Positions 17,549-25,173 of a DNA stretch of 59,144 nt are shown here, in pieces. Origin of the DNA: Pseudonocardia kujensis (GTDB taxonomy: Bacteria > Actinomycetota > Actinomycetes > Mycobacteriales > Pseudonocardiaceae); assembly GCF_021283305.1 (NCBI RefSeq), contig NZ_JAJSOK010000045.1:1-59144 (forward strand), read 5' to 3'. Each line of letters starts with the position of its first letter. The first letter of the stretch is position 1. The position numbers and the translations under genes are program-made. The notes under the pieces are model-generated. The model searched no databases. It had not been told where the DNA came from and worked only from the letters and a program-made list of their open reading frames with translations.

Positions 17549-17881
17549 ATGGCGAAGTTCGCGTTCTTCTTCAGCTACAGCCCGGAGACGTGGAACCGGA
17601 TGGTGATGAAGCCCAACGACCGCACGGCCGCCGTCCGGACCGCGGTCGAGGCCCAGGGGGCACAGCTCGAGTCGCTGTACTACATGTTCGGGAGCCACGA
17701 CGGCATCGTGATCTTCGATGCCCCCGACTCCCGTGCGGCGGCGGCGATCTCGCTCGCCGTGACGGCGTCCGGCGCTCTCGGCCAGTGCGAGACCCGCGAG
17801 CTGATCACCCCGGCCGAGCTGGTCGACGTGCTGGACAAGGCGGGGGCCTCGCAGCAGGCGTACGTCCCGCCGGGGACCTGA
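17549..17881 (+). CDS. GYD-domain protein
   Basis: A 110-aa protein matching the GYD family (MAKFAFFFSYSPETWNRM, then LYYMFGSHDGIVIFDAPD), a dimeric alpha/beta-barrel-like small protein of unknown biochemical role. Length equals the family's usual size. AGGAGGTCGAG-like sequence precedes the ATG. A strong terminator hairpin follows at 17899-17929. Upstream 276 bp are GC-rich with no obvious promoter. Confidence 0.85.
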   Translation: MAKFAFFFSYSPETWNRMVMKPNDRTAAVRTAVEAQGAQLESLYYMFGSHDGIVIFDAPDSRAAAAISLAVTASGALGQCETRELITPAELVDVLDKAGASQQAYVPPGT

Positions 17882-17898
17882 GCCCGCACACCACGGAG

Positions 17899-17929
17899 CC
17901 ACGGCGCACCCCCGCGGGATGCGCCGTGG
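17899..17929. terminator. Bidirectional terminator hairpin
   Basis: CCACGGCGCA (17899-17908) and TGCGCCGTGG (17920-17929) form a perfect 10-bp stem with an 11-nt loop that can itself pair CCC/GGG. It separates the convergent GYD and baeRF genes. Confidence 0.75.
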
Positions 17930-17941
17930 ATCCGGGTCGAC

Positions 17942-19141
17942 TCAGATCGGGAAGCGCAGGGTGGCGCCGATGCCGTCGGCCAGCTCACCGTGCGCGAGGA
18001 GGCCGGGCTCGGGTGCCTCCTCCCCCGTCGCGTCCGCGGCGGCGCGCGCCTCCTCCTCGGCCCGCCGGGCGTCGTCGAGCCGGTCCCTGCCGAGGACGAC
18101 GGCCGGGTCGTCGAGCCGCACCAGCTGCCCGTCCTGGCACGCCAGGGCCCGGATGACCGCCGGCACCGCGGGCACCCGGTGGGGCTCGCCGGCGTTGAGC
18201 GCCTCGAGCTCCTCGCGCTGCACACCGAGGTGCGTCGGCTCGGACCCGGCCCACACATCGGCGTCGGTCAGCGTCGCCGGGTCGAGGAACAGGGTGTCGA
18301 CGGCCGCGGCCCGCACCGCCGCGACGACGTCGGCCAGCCCGGTCACGGCCTGCCCGTCGGGCCGCCCGGCCAGCTGCCGGTAGTGGTTCCAGGCCGCGCG
18401 GCGCTCGGCGTCGAGGACGTCCTCGACCGCCGCGGCGACGGTGTCCGGCAGCGCGTCGGGCGAGGCACCCCCGGTGTGCTCGACCTCGGCGACGATCCGC
18501 GCCGAGCGCTCCGGCAGCGCGTCGACCAGCCGGGACCGGGCCCGCGAGTCGCCGAGGACCACGAGGGCCCGCGCGGCGCTGGCCCGCACCCGGGCGTCGA
18601 CCCGCGCGGCGACCTCGGCGGTGTTCTCCCGCCAGGTCTCCTCCACCCGCTCCTGCATGTTCAGGGTCGACAGGCCACCGCCCCGGACCTTGTGCACCGG
18701 GTGGTCGCGGCCACGGACCTCCTCCGGCTCGGCGTCCCCGGGGGCGAGCACCTCGCCGCCCTTGTCGTCGATCCGCACGACGACGACCGGGACCTCCTCG
18801 CGCACGGCCTCCGTGACGCTGGTCAGGTCGGGCAGCGCCGACCAGGCGGTGACGGCGGCGCGTGGCGGCGCGGGCAGCTCGGCATCGACGAGGACGCCCT
18901 TCTCGGCCGCCACGAGCACGCGCCCGCCGGTCCCGTCGGGCGTCGGGGCGGACGCCAGCGCGCCGTCGACGGCCTCGACGACGGACTCCGGCGCACCCTG
19001 CCCCGAGAGCTCCTCGCGGACGCCGCGGCGGCGGAGCTCCTCCTGGCGCGCCGCGTCCTCGGTGTCGTGGGTGACGTCGAGGACGACGGTCGCGAAGGGG
19101 CCGGGCGCCGCGCAGACGTCGCGCAGCCAGTCGAGTCGCAC
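17942..19141 (-). CDS. baeRF/Rv2629-like archaeo-eukaryotic release-factor-like protein
   Basis: A 399-aa protein resembling mycobacterial Rv2629 and the bacterial eRF1-like (baeRF, Vms1-related) families. The N-terminal domain (DWLRDVCAAPGPFATVVLDV) leads to the central region with RGRDHPVHKVRGGGLSTLNMQERVEE and ARALVVLGDSRARSRLVDALPE, then an eL30-like C-terminal domain ending in DDPAVVLGRDRL. Members are linked to ribosome or hypoxia stress and are proposed to cleave peptidyl-tRNA; activity here is untested. The GTG start follows GGAGGAA. A GTTT-N15-GGGTAT promoter lies upstream, placing it under the SigF-type sigma factor. It is divergent from the lipid-alanylation-like operon. Confidence 0.85.
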   Translation of the reverse strand: MRLDWLRDVCAAPGPFATVVLDVTHDTEDAARQEELRRRGVREELSGQGAPESVVEAVDGALASAPTPDGTGGRVLVAAEKGVLVDAELPAPPRAAVTAWSALPDLTSVTEAVREEVPVVVVRIDDKGGEVLAPGDAEPEEVRGRDHPVHKVRGGGLSTLNMQERVEETWRENTAEVAARVDARVRASAARALVVLGDSRARSRLVDALPERSARIVAEVEHTGGASPDALPDTVAAAVEDVLDAERRAAWNHYRQLAGRPDGQAVTGLADVVAAVRAAAVDTLFLDPATLTDADVWAGSEPTHLGVQREELEALNAGEPHRVPAVPAVIRALACQDGQLVRLDDPAVVLGRDRLDDARRAEEEARAAADATGEEAPEPGLLAHGELADGIGATLRFPI

Positions 19142-19457
19142 GGGTTCCTCCGTTCCGGGCGCCGCGGGGCGGGCCCTGTCGACGGACAGACACGGTCGCG
19201 GTCGGCGATACCCGGTGGCCCCGCAGCGAAACGGCCCCGGGCCCCACGCAGGCTCGGTGCGCCGGACCCGCTGCACCCGGTTCGCGCAGGTCGGATGGCC
19301 GATCCCGCCGACCCTCGTGCACACCCGGGCGGGTGAATTCCGACCCCGGACGGTGCCCGGTCCACGCTGGACCGTAACGGCCCGGCGAGTGGTGACGAAC
19401 GGGACAACGATCACCGGGACGATCACGGGTGGTCGTCGGGGCGGTGGGAGGAGCGAG
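19142..19457. other. Divergent intergenic region, baeRF versus esterase-MprF operon
   Basis: 316 bp. It holds the baeRF SigF promoter (19208-19232). Around 19376-19432 there is a region rich in GACGA/ATCAC words (for example two copies of GATCAC about 16 bp apart) that could bind a regulator of the operon starting at 19458, but no clear promoter for that operon was found. Confidence 0.4.
19208..19232 (-). promoter_or_regulatory. SigF-type promoter for the baeRF gene
   Basis: On the minus strand GTTT (19232-19229), a 15-bp spacer and GGGTAT (19213-19208) match the SigB/SigF consensus exactly. Transcription would start near 19201 and give a leader of about 60 nt to the GTG at 19141. Confidence 0.75.
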
Positions 19458-20744
19458 GTGGACGGTCTCTCGCTCGTCGACGGGTGGCTGCCGATCGTGC
19501 TGCTGGCGGTGGGCGGTCTCGCCGTGTTCGGGCTGCTCACGCGGTGGGGCCGGGGCGCGGTCGCCACGGCCGTCCTGGCGGTCCTGGTCGCCGCCCTGGT
19601 GTTCGCCGGGCTGAACCTGCTGGTCGTCGGGGCGCTGGACCTCGTCCCCGAGCCACTCCCCCGGCAGGTGCTGATCTGGATCGCGATCGGGCTCGGGGGC
19701 GTGGTGCTCGCCCTCGGGTCGCTGTTCGGCACCCGCCCCGGCCGGAAGGTCCTCGCGCTCCTGTGCGGTCTGCTCGTCGTGGTGGCCGCCGCGTCGCAGG
19801 TCAACGTCTACTTCGAGCAGTACCCCACGCTCGCCGCCCTGGCCGGTGGCGGCGACGAACGGTCCTTCACCGGCGGGCACGGCGCCCCCTCCCGCTCCAT
19901 GACCACCCCGGTCGCCACCCGCTGGAGGGGTCCGGCCACCGGCGCGTCGAGCATCGAGACCTCGACGATCCCCGGGACCGTCAGCGGGTTCACCGGCCGG
20001 GACGCCCAGCTCTACCTCCCCGCGGCCTACAACTCCCCGAACGCGCCGCTGCTGCCCGTGCTCGTCCTCGTCGCGGGCCAGCCGGGTGGCCCCGAGGACT
20101 GGGTCGTGGGCGGCACGCTGCAGGCCTTGATGGACGAGGTCGCGCAGCGGCATGGTGGGCTCGCGCCGGTGACCGTCGTCGTCGACCCGAACGGGGCGGA
20201 CGGGAACAACACCATGTGCATGGACTCGGACATCGCGAAGGCCGACACCTACCTGTCGGTCGACGTGCCGCGCTGGATCGAGGCCAACCTGGGGATCGAC
20301 GCGAACCACGCGCACTGGGCCTTCGGCGGCTGGTCCTTCGGCGGCACCTGCGCGATCCAGATGGCCACCCGGCACCCGGACCTGTACCCGAACTTCGTCG
20401 ACATGGCGGGCGAGCGCGAGCCCGCGATCAGCGCCGACCGGACGCAGACGATCCAGGTCGCGTTCCACGGCGACACCGCGGCGTTCGACGCGCTCACGCC
20501 GCTGACCCTGCTCGCGGAGCGGAAGTACCCGGAGGTGTGGGGCTACTTCGCCTGCGGTGGGGACGAGCAGGAGGTGGGGGCATGGCAGACCGAGGTCTCG
20601 ACGGCCGCGCAGCGGGCCGGGATGACGGTGCGGACGCAGGTCGTACCGGGGCAGGGGCACTCGTGGGGAGTTCCGCACGCGTCGCTCCCACCGGCACTGG
20701 ACTTCCTGGGCCCGAGACTCGGGCTGACGGCGGCGGCGAGGTGA
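19458..20744 (+). CDS. Membrane-anchored alpha/beta-hydrolase (esterase D/antigen 85-like)
   Basis: A 428-aa protein. Four hydrophobic helices occupy about residues 8-120, then a serine-hydrolase domain outside the membrane. The nucleophile elbow is GGWSFGG, preceded by DPNGADGNNTMCMDSD as in the esterase D/mycolyltransferase superfamily, and the catalytic His lies in GQGHSWG near the end. GTG start with GGGAGGAGCGAG. Its stop overlaps the start of the MprF-like gene (GTGA), so they work together. In other bacteria aminoacyl-phospholipid synthases are paired with hydrolases that remove the amino acid; that role is inferred here. Confidence 0.85.
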   Translation: MDGLSLVDGWLPIVLLAVGGLAVFGLLTRWGRGAVATAVLAVLVAALVFAGLNLLVVGALDLVPEPLPRQVLIWIAIGLGGVVLALGSLFGTRPGRKVLALLCGLLVVVAAASQVNVYFEQYPTLAALAGGGDERSFTGGHGAPSRSMTTPVATRWRGPATGASSIETSTIPGTVSGFTGRDAQLYLPAAYNSPNAPLLPVLVLVAGQPGGPEDWVVGGTLQALMDEVAQRHGGLAPVTVVVDPNGADGNNTMCMDSDIAKADTYLSVDVPRWIEANLGIDANHAHWAFGGWSFGGTCAIQMATRHPDLYPNFVDMAGEREPAISADRTQTIQVAFHGDTAAFDALTPLTLLAERKYPEVWGYFACGGDEQEVGAWQTEVSTAAQRAGMTVRTQVVPGQGHSWGVPHASLPPALDFLGPRLGLTAAAR

Positions 20745-23044
20745 GCGCGCCGGACGTCCCGCCGACGGCCGAGCCGGTCCCGACGGCCGCGGCGCCGCCC
20801 GTCGAGAAGCCCGCAGTCGGGAAGCCCGCCGTCGGGAAGCCCGCGAAGGCTTCCGGCCCGCCGCCGACCGCGCCCGTCACGGCTGCGGCCGCGCCGCCGG
20901 CGTCGGCCCCGCTGCCCGCGGCCGCCGGCCGGACGGCGCCCTTCGAGGTCTGGGCCTCCCGGCTGACCGCGGCCCTCCCCCAGGCGTGGCGCCGGACACC
21001 GTTCACGATCGGCGTGGTCGCGGTGACCCTGCTCGTCGGGCTGGTGGGGCGCACGATCTGGCGCCCGCTCTGGCAGGAGGGCTGGTTCCCGCAGGTCGCC
21101 TACGGCGTGCCCGCGCTGCAGGAGGGCCGGGTCTGGACCCTGTTCACCGGCTGGTTCTTCGCGATCACGCCCGGCCAGTACGTCAGCGGGCTGTTGCTCT
21201 TCGCGATCGTCGTGGGCGCGTGCGAGATCCGGATGGGGACGCGGGTCGTGGCGGTCGCCGCGCTCGCCGGCGAGATCGGCGGCGTGCTGGTGGCGTCGCT
21301 GCTGATCTGGGCCCTGGCGCACACGTCGTGGCCGTGGGCGGTGCACCTGGCCACCGTGCGGGACGCCGGGTTCACCACCGGCGCGCTCACCGTCCTCGCA
21401 GTCACCACGGCCGCACTCCGTTCGCCCTGGCGGCTGCGGATCCGGGCGCTGCTCGGCTTCTGGGTCCTGGTGGCGTTCCTGTTCGAGGGCACGCTCTCCG
21501 ACGTCGCCCACCTCGTCGCCGTCACGACGGGGTTCGTGGTGGGCCAGCGGCTGTTCGGCGTGGAGCCCGGCTTCGGGCCGCGGACCCGGCGGGAGACGCG
21601 GCTGCTGGCCTTCGCCGGGCTCGTCGCGATCGCGCTGACCGAGCTCGTGGTACTGCTGTTCCCGGGCCGCGGGCCCTTCGGCGAGACGGCCGGCGAGACC
21701 ACCTCGCTGCTCGACGTGCTGATCGACATCGTGATCGTCGGGATCGTCGCCAACGCCCTGCGGCTGGGCAAGCGGTGGGCGTGGTGGGTCACCGTCGTCC
21801 TCGGTGGGCTGAACGCGCTGGTCGCCGTGGCCGCCGTGGTCATCCTGCTGGTGGGCGGGGTGGTGACCGACGAGGCGATCACCCTCGGCACCGGGGTGCT
21901 GTGGGTCGCCGTGCTGGTCGTGCTGCTGTTCAACCGGCGGGCCTTCCGGGTCCCGATCCGACGGCGGGTGCCGGGCGGGGTCGCCGCCGACGAGGCCGAC
22001 GCGCTCCTGCGCGCCCGGACGCTGCTCACCGCGGTGGGCGGGTCGACGATGTCCTGGATGACGCTGTGGCCGGAGATGCGCTACTACTTCCTGCGCGACG
22101 GCCGCGGCTACGTCGCCTACCAGCGACACGCGGGGATCGCCCTCGCCCTCGCCGACCCGGTGGCACCGCAGGGCACCATCGCCGCGGCGGTCACCGAGTT
22201 CACCGAGGACGCCGAGCGCGGCGGGCTCACGCCGTGCCTGTTCTCGGTCACCGACACGGCCGCCGAAGCCGCCCGGGCGGCGGGCTGGCGGACCGTGCAG
22301 ATCGCCGAGGACACCCTCCTCGACCTGCCCGGCATCGCCTTCAAGGGCAAGAAGTGGCAGGACATCCGCACCGCGCTGAACAAGGCGAAGCGCGAGGGCA
22401 TCGAGTTCCGGGTGGTCACGCTCGCCGAGGAGTCGTTCGCCGTCCTCGCCCAGGTCCGGGCGATCTCCGAGGAGTGGGTGGGCGACAAGGGGCTGCCGGA
22501 GATGGGTTTCACCCTCGGTGGCGTGGACGAGGCGCTGGACCCGGCGGTGAAGGTCGGGCTGGCGATCGACGCCGGCGGCAGCATCCACGGCGTCACGTCC
22601 TGGCTGCCCGTCCACGCGGAGGGCGGCCGGATCCGCGGCTGGACCCTCGACGTCATGCGGCGGCGGACGGACGGGTTCCGCTCGGCGATGGAGTTCATGA
22701 TCGCCTCGGCCTGCCTCACCTTCAGCCAGGAGGGCTACGAGTTCATCTCGCTGTCCGGCGCCCCGCTGGCCCGCGGCGACGACGAGGCCGAGCTCGACCG
22801 CACCGACCGACTGCTCGACAAGCTCGGCGGTGCGCTCGAACCGTTCTACGGTTTCCGTTCCCTGCACGCGTTCAAGGCGAAGTTCTCCCCCCGCTACGAA
22901 CCGGTGCACCTCGCATTCCGTGACGAGGCGGATCTCCCCCGTATCGGAATCGCGCTCACGCGTGCGTATCTTCCGGACGCGACGCCTCGGCAGCTGCTCG
23001 CGGCCGGTTTCTCCGGGGGCGGCAAGGAGCCTGCGCGGCGCTGA
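20741..23044 (+). CDS. MprF/LysX-type aminoacyl-tRNA:lipid aminoacyltransferase (DUF2156)
   Basis: A 767-aa membrane protein. Residues 1-75 are a disordered Ala/Pro stretch containing a short 15-nt direct repeat (KPAVG units at 20806-20850). About residues 85-420 contain many transmembrane helices. The C-terminal 330 residues are the tandem-GNAT DUF2156 catalytic domain (YFLRDGRGYVAYQRHAG, KGKKWQDIRTALNKAKREG, RIRGWTLDVMRRR, FKAKFSPRYEPVHLAF). Such domains transfer an amino acid from aminoacyl-tRNA to phosphatidylglycerol or diacylglycerol. Unlike LysX it carries no LysRS domain. The neighbours suggest alanyl specificity: an alanine-type mini-tRNA starts 88 bp after its stop and a minimal AlaRS is convergent. 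Lipid substrate is unknown. Confidence 0.88.
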   Translation: MSAPDVPPTAEPVPTAAAPPVEKPAVGKPAVGKPAKASGPPPTAPVTAAAAPPASAPLPAAAGRTAPFEVWASRLTAALPQAWRRTPFTIGVVAVTLLVGLVGRTIWRPLWQEGWFPQVAYGVPALQEGRVWTLFTGWFFAITPGQYVSGLLLFAIVVGACEIRMGTRVVAVAALAGEIGGVLVASLLIWALAHTSWPWAVHLATVRDAGFTTGALTVLAVTTAALRSPWRLRIRALLGFWVLVAFLFEGTLSDVAHLVAVTTGFVVGQRLFGVEPGFGPRTRRETRLLAFAGLVAIALTELVVLLFPGRGPFGETAGETTSLLDVLIDIVIVGIVANALRLGKRWAWWVTVVLGGLNALVAVAAVVILLVGGVVTDEAITLGTGVLWVAVLVVLLFNRRAFRVPIRRRVPGGVAADEADALLRARTLLTAVGGSTMSWMTLWPEMRYYFLRDGRGYVAYQRHAGIALALADPVAPQGTIAAAVTEFTEDAERGGLTPCLFSVTDTAAEAARAAGWRTVQIAEDTLLDLPGIAFKGKKWQDIRTALNKAKREGIEFRVVTLAEESFAVLAQVRAISEEWVGDKGLPEMGFTLGGVDEALDPAVKVGLAIDAGGSIHGVTSWLPVHAEGGRIRGWTLDVMRRRTDGFRSAMEFMIASACLTFSQEGYEFISLSGAPLARGDDEAELDRTDRLLDKLGGALEPFYGFRSLHAFKAKFSPRYEPVHLAFRDEADLPRIGIALTRAYLPDATPRQLLAAGFSGGGKEPARR

Positions 23045-23091
23045 GGAAGGTCGATTCCTCGTCGATCCTGATGATCCACGGGAGCGGGGCC

Positions 23092-23120
23092 TTGTGGCGA
23101 CGGAAAGGACGCGCTAGCTT
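23092..23120 (+). promoter_or_regulatory. Promoter of the mini-tRNA gene
   Basis: TTGTGG (23092-23097), a 17-bp spacer and TAGCTT (23115-23120) fit an actinobacterial housekeeping promoter (TTGxxx and TANNNT). Transcription would start at about 23127-23130, just before the acceptor stem at 23132. The segment also contains an imperfect inverted repeat (23101-23109 with 23120-23128). Confidence 0.55.
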
Positions 23121-23131
23121 CCCTTCCGCAC

Positions 23132-23185
23132 GGGGGATGCGCACTTGGGGCGCCCTGTCAGGTTCAATTCCTGTGTCCTCCACCA
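23132..23185 (+). ncRNA. Anticodon-less alanine-type mini-tRNA (54 nt)
   Basis: A short RNA folding as a reduced tRNA with encoded CCA. The acceptor stem GGGGGAT (23132-23138) pairs with GTCCTCC (23175-23181) over 7 bp, including G3-U70 (23134 with 23179), followed by A73 (23182) and CCA (23183-23185). These are the AlaRS identity elements. Immediately inside is GCGC-ACTTGGG-GCGC (23139-23153), a 4-bp stem with 7-nt loop. Its GGG could act as a D-loop; the loop has no plausible Ala anticodon. Then a 5-nt segment CCTGT and a T arm CAGG-TTCAATT-CCTG (23159-23173) whose loop fits TTCRANY. The outermost T-stem pair is a T-T mismatch. One whole arm is missing, so the RNA should be chargeable but useless in translation. 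A promoter and a terminator frame it. Confidence 0.8.
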
Positions 23186-23196
23186 ACGTCCGGCCG

Positions 23197-23225
23197 GGGG
23201 CCGATCGCCACGCGCGATCGGCCCC
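23197..23225. terminator. Terminator between mini-tRNA and AlaRS-like gene
   Basis: GGGGCCGATCGC (23197-23208) and GCGATCGGCCCC (23214-23225) form a perfect 12-bp stem with a 5-nt loop, starting 12 nt after the mini-tRNA CCA. It lies between convergent transcripts and can stop both. There is no T tract. Confidence 0.8.
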
Positions 23226-23262
23226 TCGTCGCGTCGAGGGCCCGGTCGCGCGCCGGCGCCGG

Positions 23263-24666
23263 TCAGACGGCCGCGCGCGAACGGTCCCGCTGGGCCGCCA
23301 TCAGGCCGTCGAACACCGGGCGCCAGTCCGCGGCCAGCGGGTAGCCCTTGCGCTCCGCCTCCTCGAGGCTCAGCTCGAGGGGCATGCCGAAGGTGTCGTG
23401 CAGCTCGAACAGGTGCTCCCCCGTCACGACCTCGCCCTGGCGGTTGAGCCGGCGCAGCATCGACAGCCCCTTGCGCAGGGTGCGGGCGAACTGCCGCTCC
23501 TCCTTCTGCAGCACCGCGACGATCCGCTCCTCCTGCTCGGCCACCTCGGGGTAGACGTCGACGAACAGCTTGCCGACGATCGGGACCAGCTCGGCGGCCA
23601 CGCCCTCGGTGAGCTCGAGGTCCAGGCCGAAGCGCAGCGCCCGGCGGACCAGCCGGCGCATCACGTAGCCCTGCTTGCTGTTCCCGGGCTTGACCCCGTC
23701 GGCGGCGAGGAACGCGGCGCCGCGGAGGTGGTCGGCGACCACCCGCATGGCGTGGACGACCTCCGGGGCACCGCCGTCGTACGCCTTCCCGGAGATCTGC
23801 TGGATCTTCTCGACGATCGGCCACAACAGGCTGACCCGGTAGACGTCGGGGTCGTCGAGCGACGCCGCCGCGATGCGCTCCAGGCCGCCGCCGAAGTCGA
23901 CGTTGTGCTTCGGGAGCTCGGCGACACCGGTCTCGGTCTTGCGGAAGGTCATGAAGACCGAGTTGCCGATCTCCATGAACTGGCCGCCGTCGGAGTTCTG
24001 GTGCGGGTACCGGCCGTACCGCGTGTCGTGCTCCACCTGCGGGAAGTAGTAGAAGACCTCGGTGTCGGGACCACCCGGGTCGCCCACCGGCATCTCGTCC
24101 GGCCCGCCGAAGCGGCTCCACCAGTTCTTGTGGCCGTAGAACGCGATCCGCGCGCCCTGGTTGCCGTGCTCGTTGCCGTACTCCTCGGTGCCGAGGTCGA
24201 TGCGGCGGCTCTCGATCCCGCGCTCGGCGAACAGCCGCTCCCAGATCTCGGCGCTCTCCTCGTCGCGCGGGATCCCGTGCTCGGGATCGCCGAGGAAACA
24301 CGTCACGTAGAGCCGGTTCGGGTCGAGGCCGACGACGTCGACCAGGAAGCGGAACACCCGCGGGATCTGCTCCGCCTTGTCGTAGTCGCCCAGGCTCCAG
24401 TTCCCGAGCATCTCGAAGAACGTGGTGTGCCGGTTGTCGCCGACCTCGTCCATGTCCTGGGCGCGCAGGCACGGCTGGACGTCGGCGAGCCGGGCGCCCT
24501 GCGGGTGCTCGGCCCCCAGCAGATACGGCAGCAGCGGCTGCATCCCCGACCCGGTGAACAGGGTCGTGGGGTCGTCGCGCAGGACGATCGGTGCGCGCGT
24601 CACGATGGCGTGGCCGTCCTGGGCGAGCATGTCGAGGAATGCCCGGCGGATGTCCTGTGCGTCCAT
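23263..24666 (-). CDS. Minimal alanyl-tRNA synthetase lacking editing and C-Ala domains
   Basis: A 467-aa class II synthetase homologous to the N-terminal half of AlaRS. Motif 1 region TLFTGSGMQPLLPYLLG (about 35-51), motif 2 HTTFFEMLGNWSLGDY (80-95) and motif 3 NVDFGGGLERI (255-265) are intact. The tRNA-recognition domain keeps Asn329 (PGN) and Asp424 (HDTFGMP), which align with the E. coli residues that read G3:U70 (Asn303 and Asp400, from memory). The protein ends right where the editing domain of full AlaRS (about 880 aa) begins; the engineered E. coli fragment of 461 residues, fully active for charging, has the same boundary. The motif 2 approach differs from housekeeping AlaRS (RAQDMDEVGDNRH). 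So it is a paralogue, not the housekeeping enzyme. It converges with the mini-tRNA, its probable substrate. Confidence 0.9.
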   Translation of the reverse strand: MDAQDIRRAFLDMLAQDGHAIVTRAPIVLRDDPTTLFTGSGMQPLLPYLLGAEHPQGARLADVQPCLRAQDMDEVGDNRHTTFFEMLGNWSLGDYDKAEQIPRVFRFLVDVVGLDPNRLYVTCFLGDPEHGIPRDEESAEIWERLFAERGIESRRIDLGTEEYGNEHGNQGARIAFYGHKNWWSRFGGPDEMPVGDPGGPDTEVFYYFPQVEHDTRYGRYPHQNSDGGQFMEIGNSVFMTFRKTETGVAELPKHNVDFGGGLERIAAASLDDPDVYRVSLLWPIVEKIQQISGKAYDGGAPEVVHAMRVVADHLRGAAFLAADGVKPGNSKQGYVMRRLVRRALRFGLDLELTEGVAAELVPIVGKLFVDVYPEVAEQEERIVAVLQKEERQFARTLRKGLSMLRRLNRQGEVVTGEHLFELHDTFGMPLELSLEEAERKGYPLAADWRPVFDGLMAAQRDRSRAAV

Positions 24667-24887
24667 TCCGCCGATCCTGCCGCGATGATCAGCGGCACCA
24701 TAAGGCCAGAACGGGGTACGGCCGGGAACGAATGCGCGATTCCGTCACGCGTGGTCGTGCAGGAATCGCGTGCGGTGACGAATCGCGGGCTCGACCGGGG
24801 TCCTTCGGCTCCGCCGTCGCACTTCCCGGGGCCTGCGGCCCGTGTGTGACGGCGGCACCGGTCGACGGCCGGGCGGGCCGGCTTCTT

Positions 24888-24950
24888 GATCACTGGGTGT
24901 GGACCGCGAAGGCCGGAAATCGACCGTGTCCGTCCCGAAATGGTGATCAC
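24888..24950. repeat. 63-bp dispersed intergenic repeat, copy A
   Basis: Bounded by GATCAC at both ends. The core GGCCGGAAATCGACC corresponds to GGTCGA-N-AATCGACC in the other copies. Shares length and most positions with copies at 24987-25049 and 37849-37911; this is the most diverged copy. Confidence 0.7.
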
Positions 24951-24986
24951 AAATGGGGCGAGGTGCCGGCCCCGGGCCGGGAGCGT

Positions 24987-25049
24987 GATCGTCGGTCGTG
25001 GAGCGGGAAGGTCGAGAATCGACCGCTTCCATCCTGAGGCGATGATCAT
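24987..25049. repeat. 63-bp dispersed intergenic repeat, copy B
   Basis: Starts with GATC and ends with GATCAT. Contains TGGAGCGGGAAGGTCGA and AATCGACC, the latter forming an inverted repeat GGTCGA/TCGACC around the centre. Confidence 0.75.
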
Positions 25050-25173
25050 GGCAAGGATCGCCCCGGGGTTCGCTCTCGCGGAGGGGCCGGTCCGCTCCGG
25101 CTGGGGCCTGCCCCGCCCATCACCCCGACCCACGACCCACGACCGGGCGAGGTCGGTCAGTGCCTGGGGCCTC

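Larger units (their letters stand above)
24667..25173. other. Intergenic region with two dispersed repeats
   Basis: 507 bp between the AlaRS-like start and the amylosucrase stop. It contains two copies of a 63-bp repeat (24888-24950 and 24987-25049) and, nearer the AlaRS-like gene, an imperfect inverted repeat (CGATTCCGTCACGCG around 24733 against CGCGTGCGGTGACGAATCG around 24768) that could be an operator. Open frames crossing it look like chance high-GC frames. Confidence 0.5.

Noticed and set aside
23080..23185. A full-length tRNA-Sec (selC) or normal tRNA using the T arm at 23159
   Set aside because: No upstream segment gives an 8-bp acceptor, TCA anticodon loop or long variable arm; the only good acceptor partner is GGGGGAT at 23132, giving the mini-tRNA.
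23132..23185. A tRNA 3'-end fragment left as an attachment site by an integrated element
   Set aside because: The 5' acceptor strand, internal hairpin, promoter and terminator are all present, and no integrase or second copy is seen in the window.
24591..25037. Open frame crossing the AlaRS start and the 63-bp repeats
   Set aside because: No ribosome-binding site or family similarity; it overlaps repeats and a real gene in antisense.
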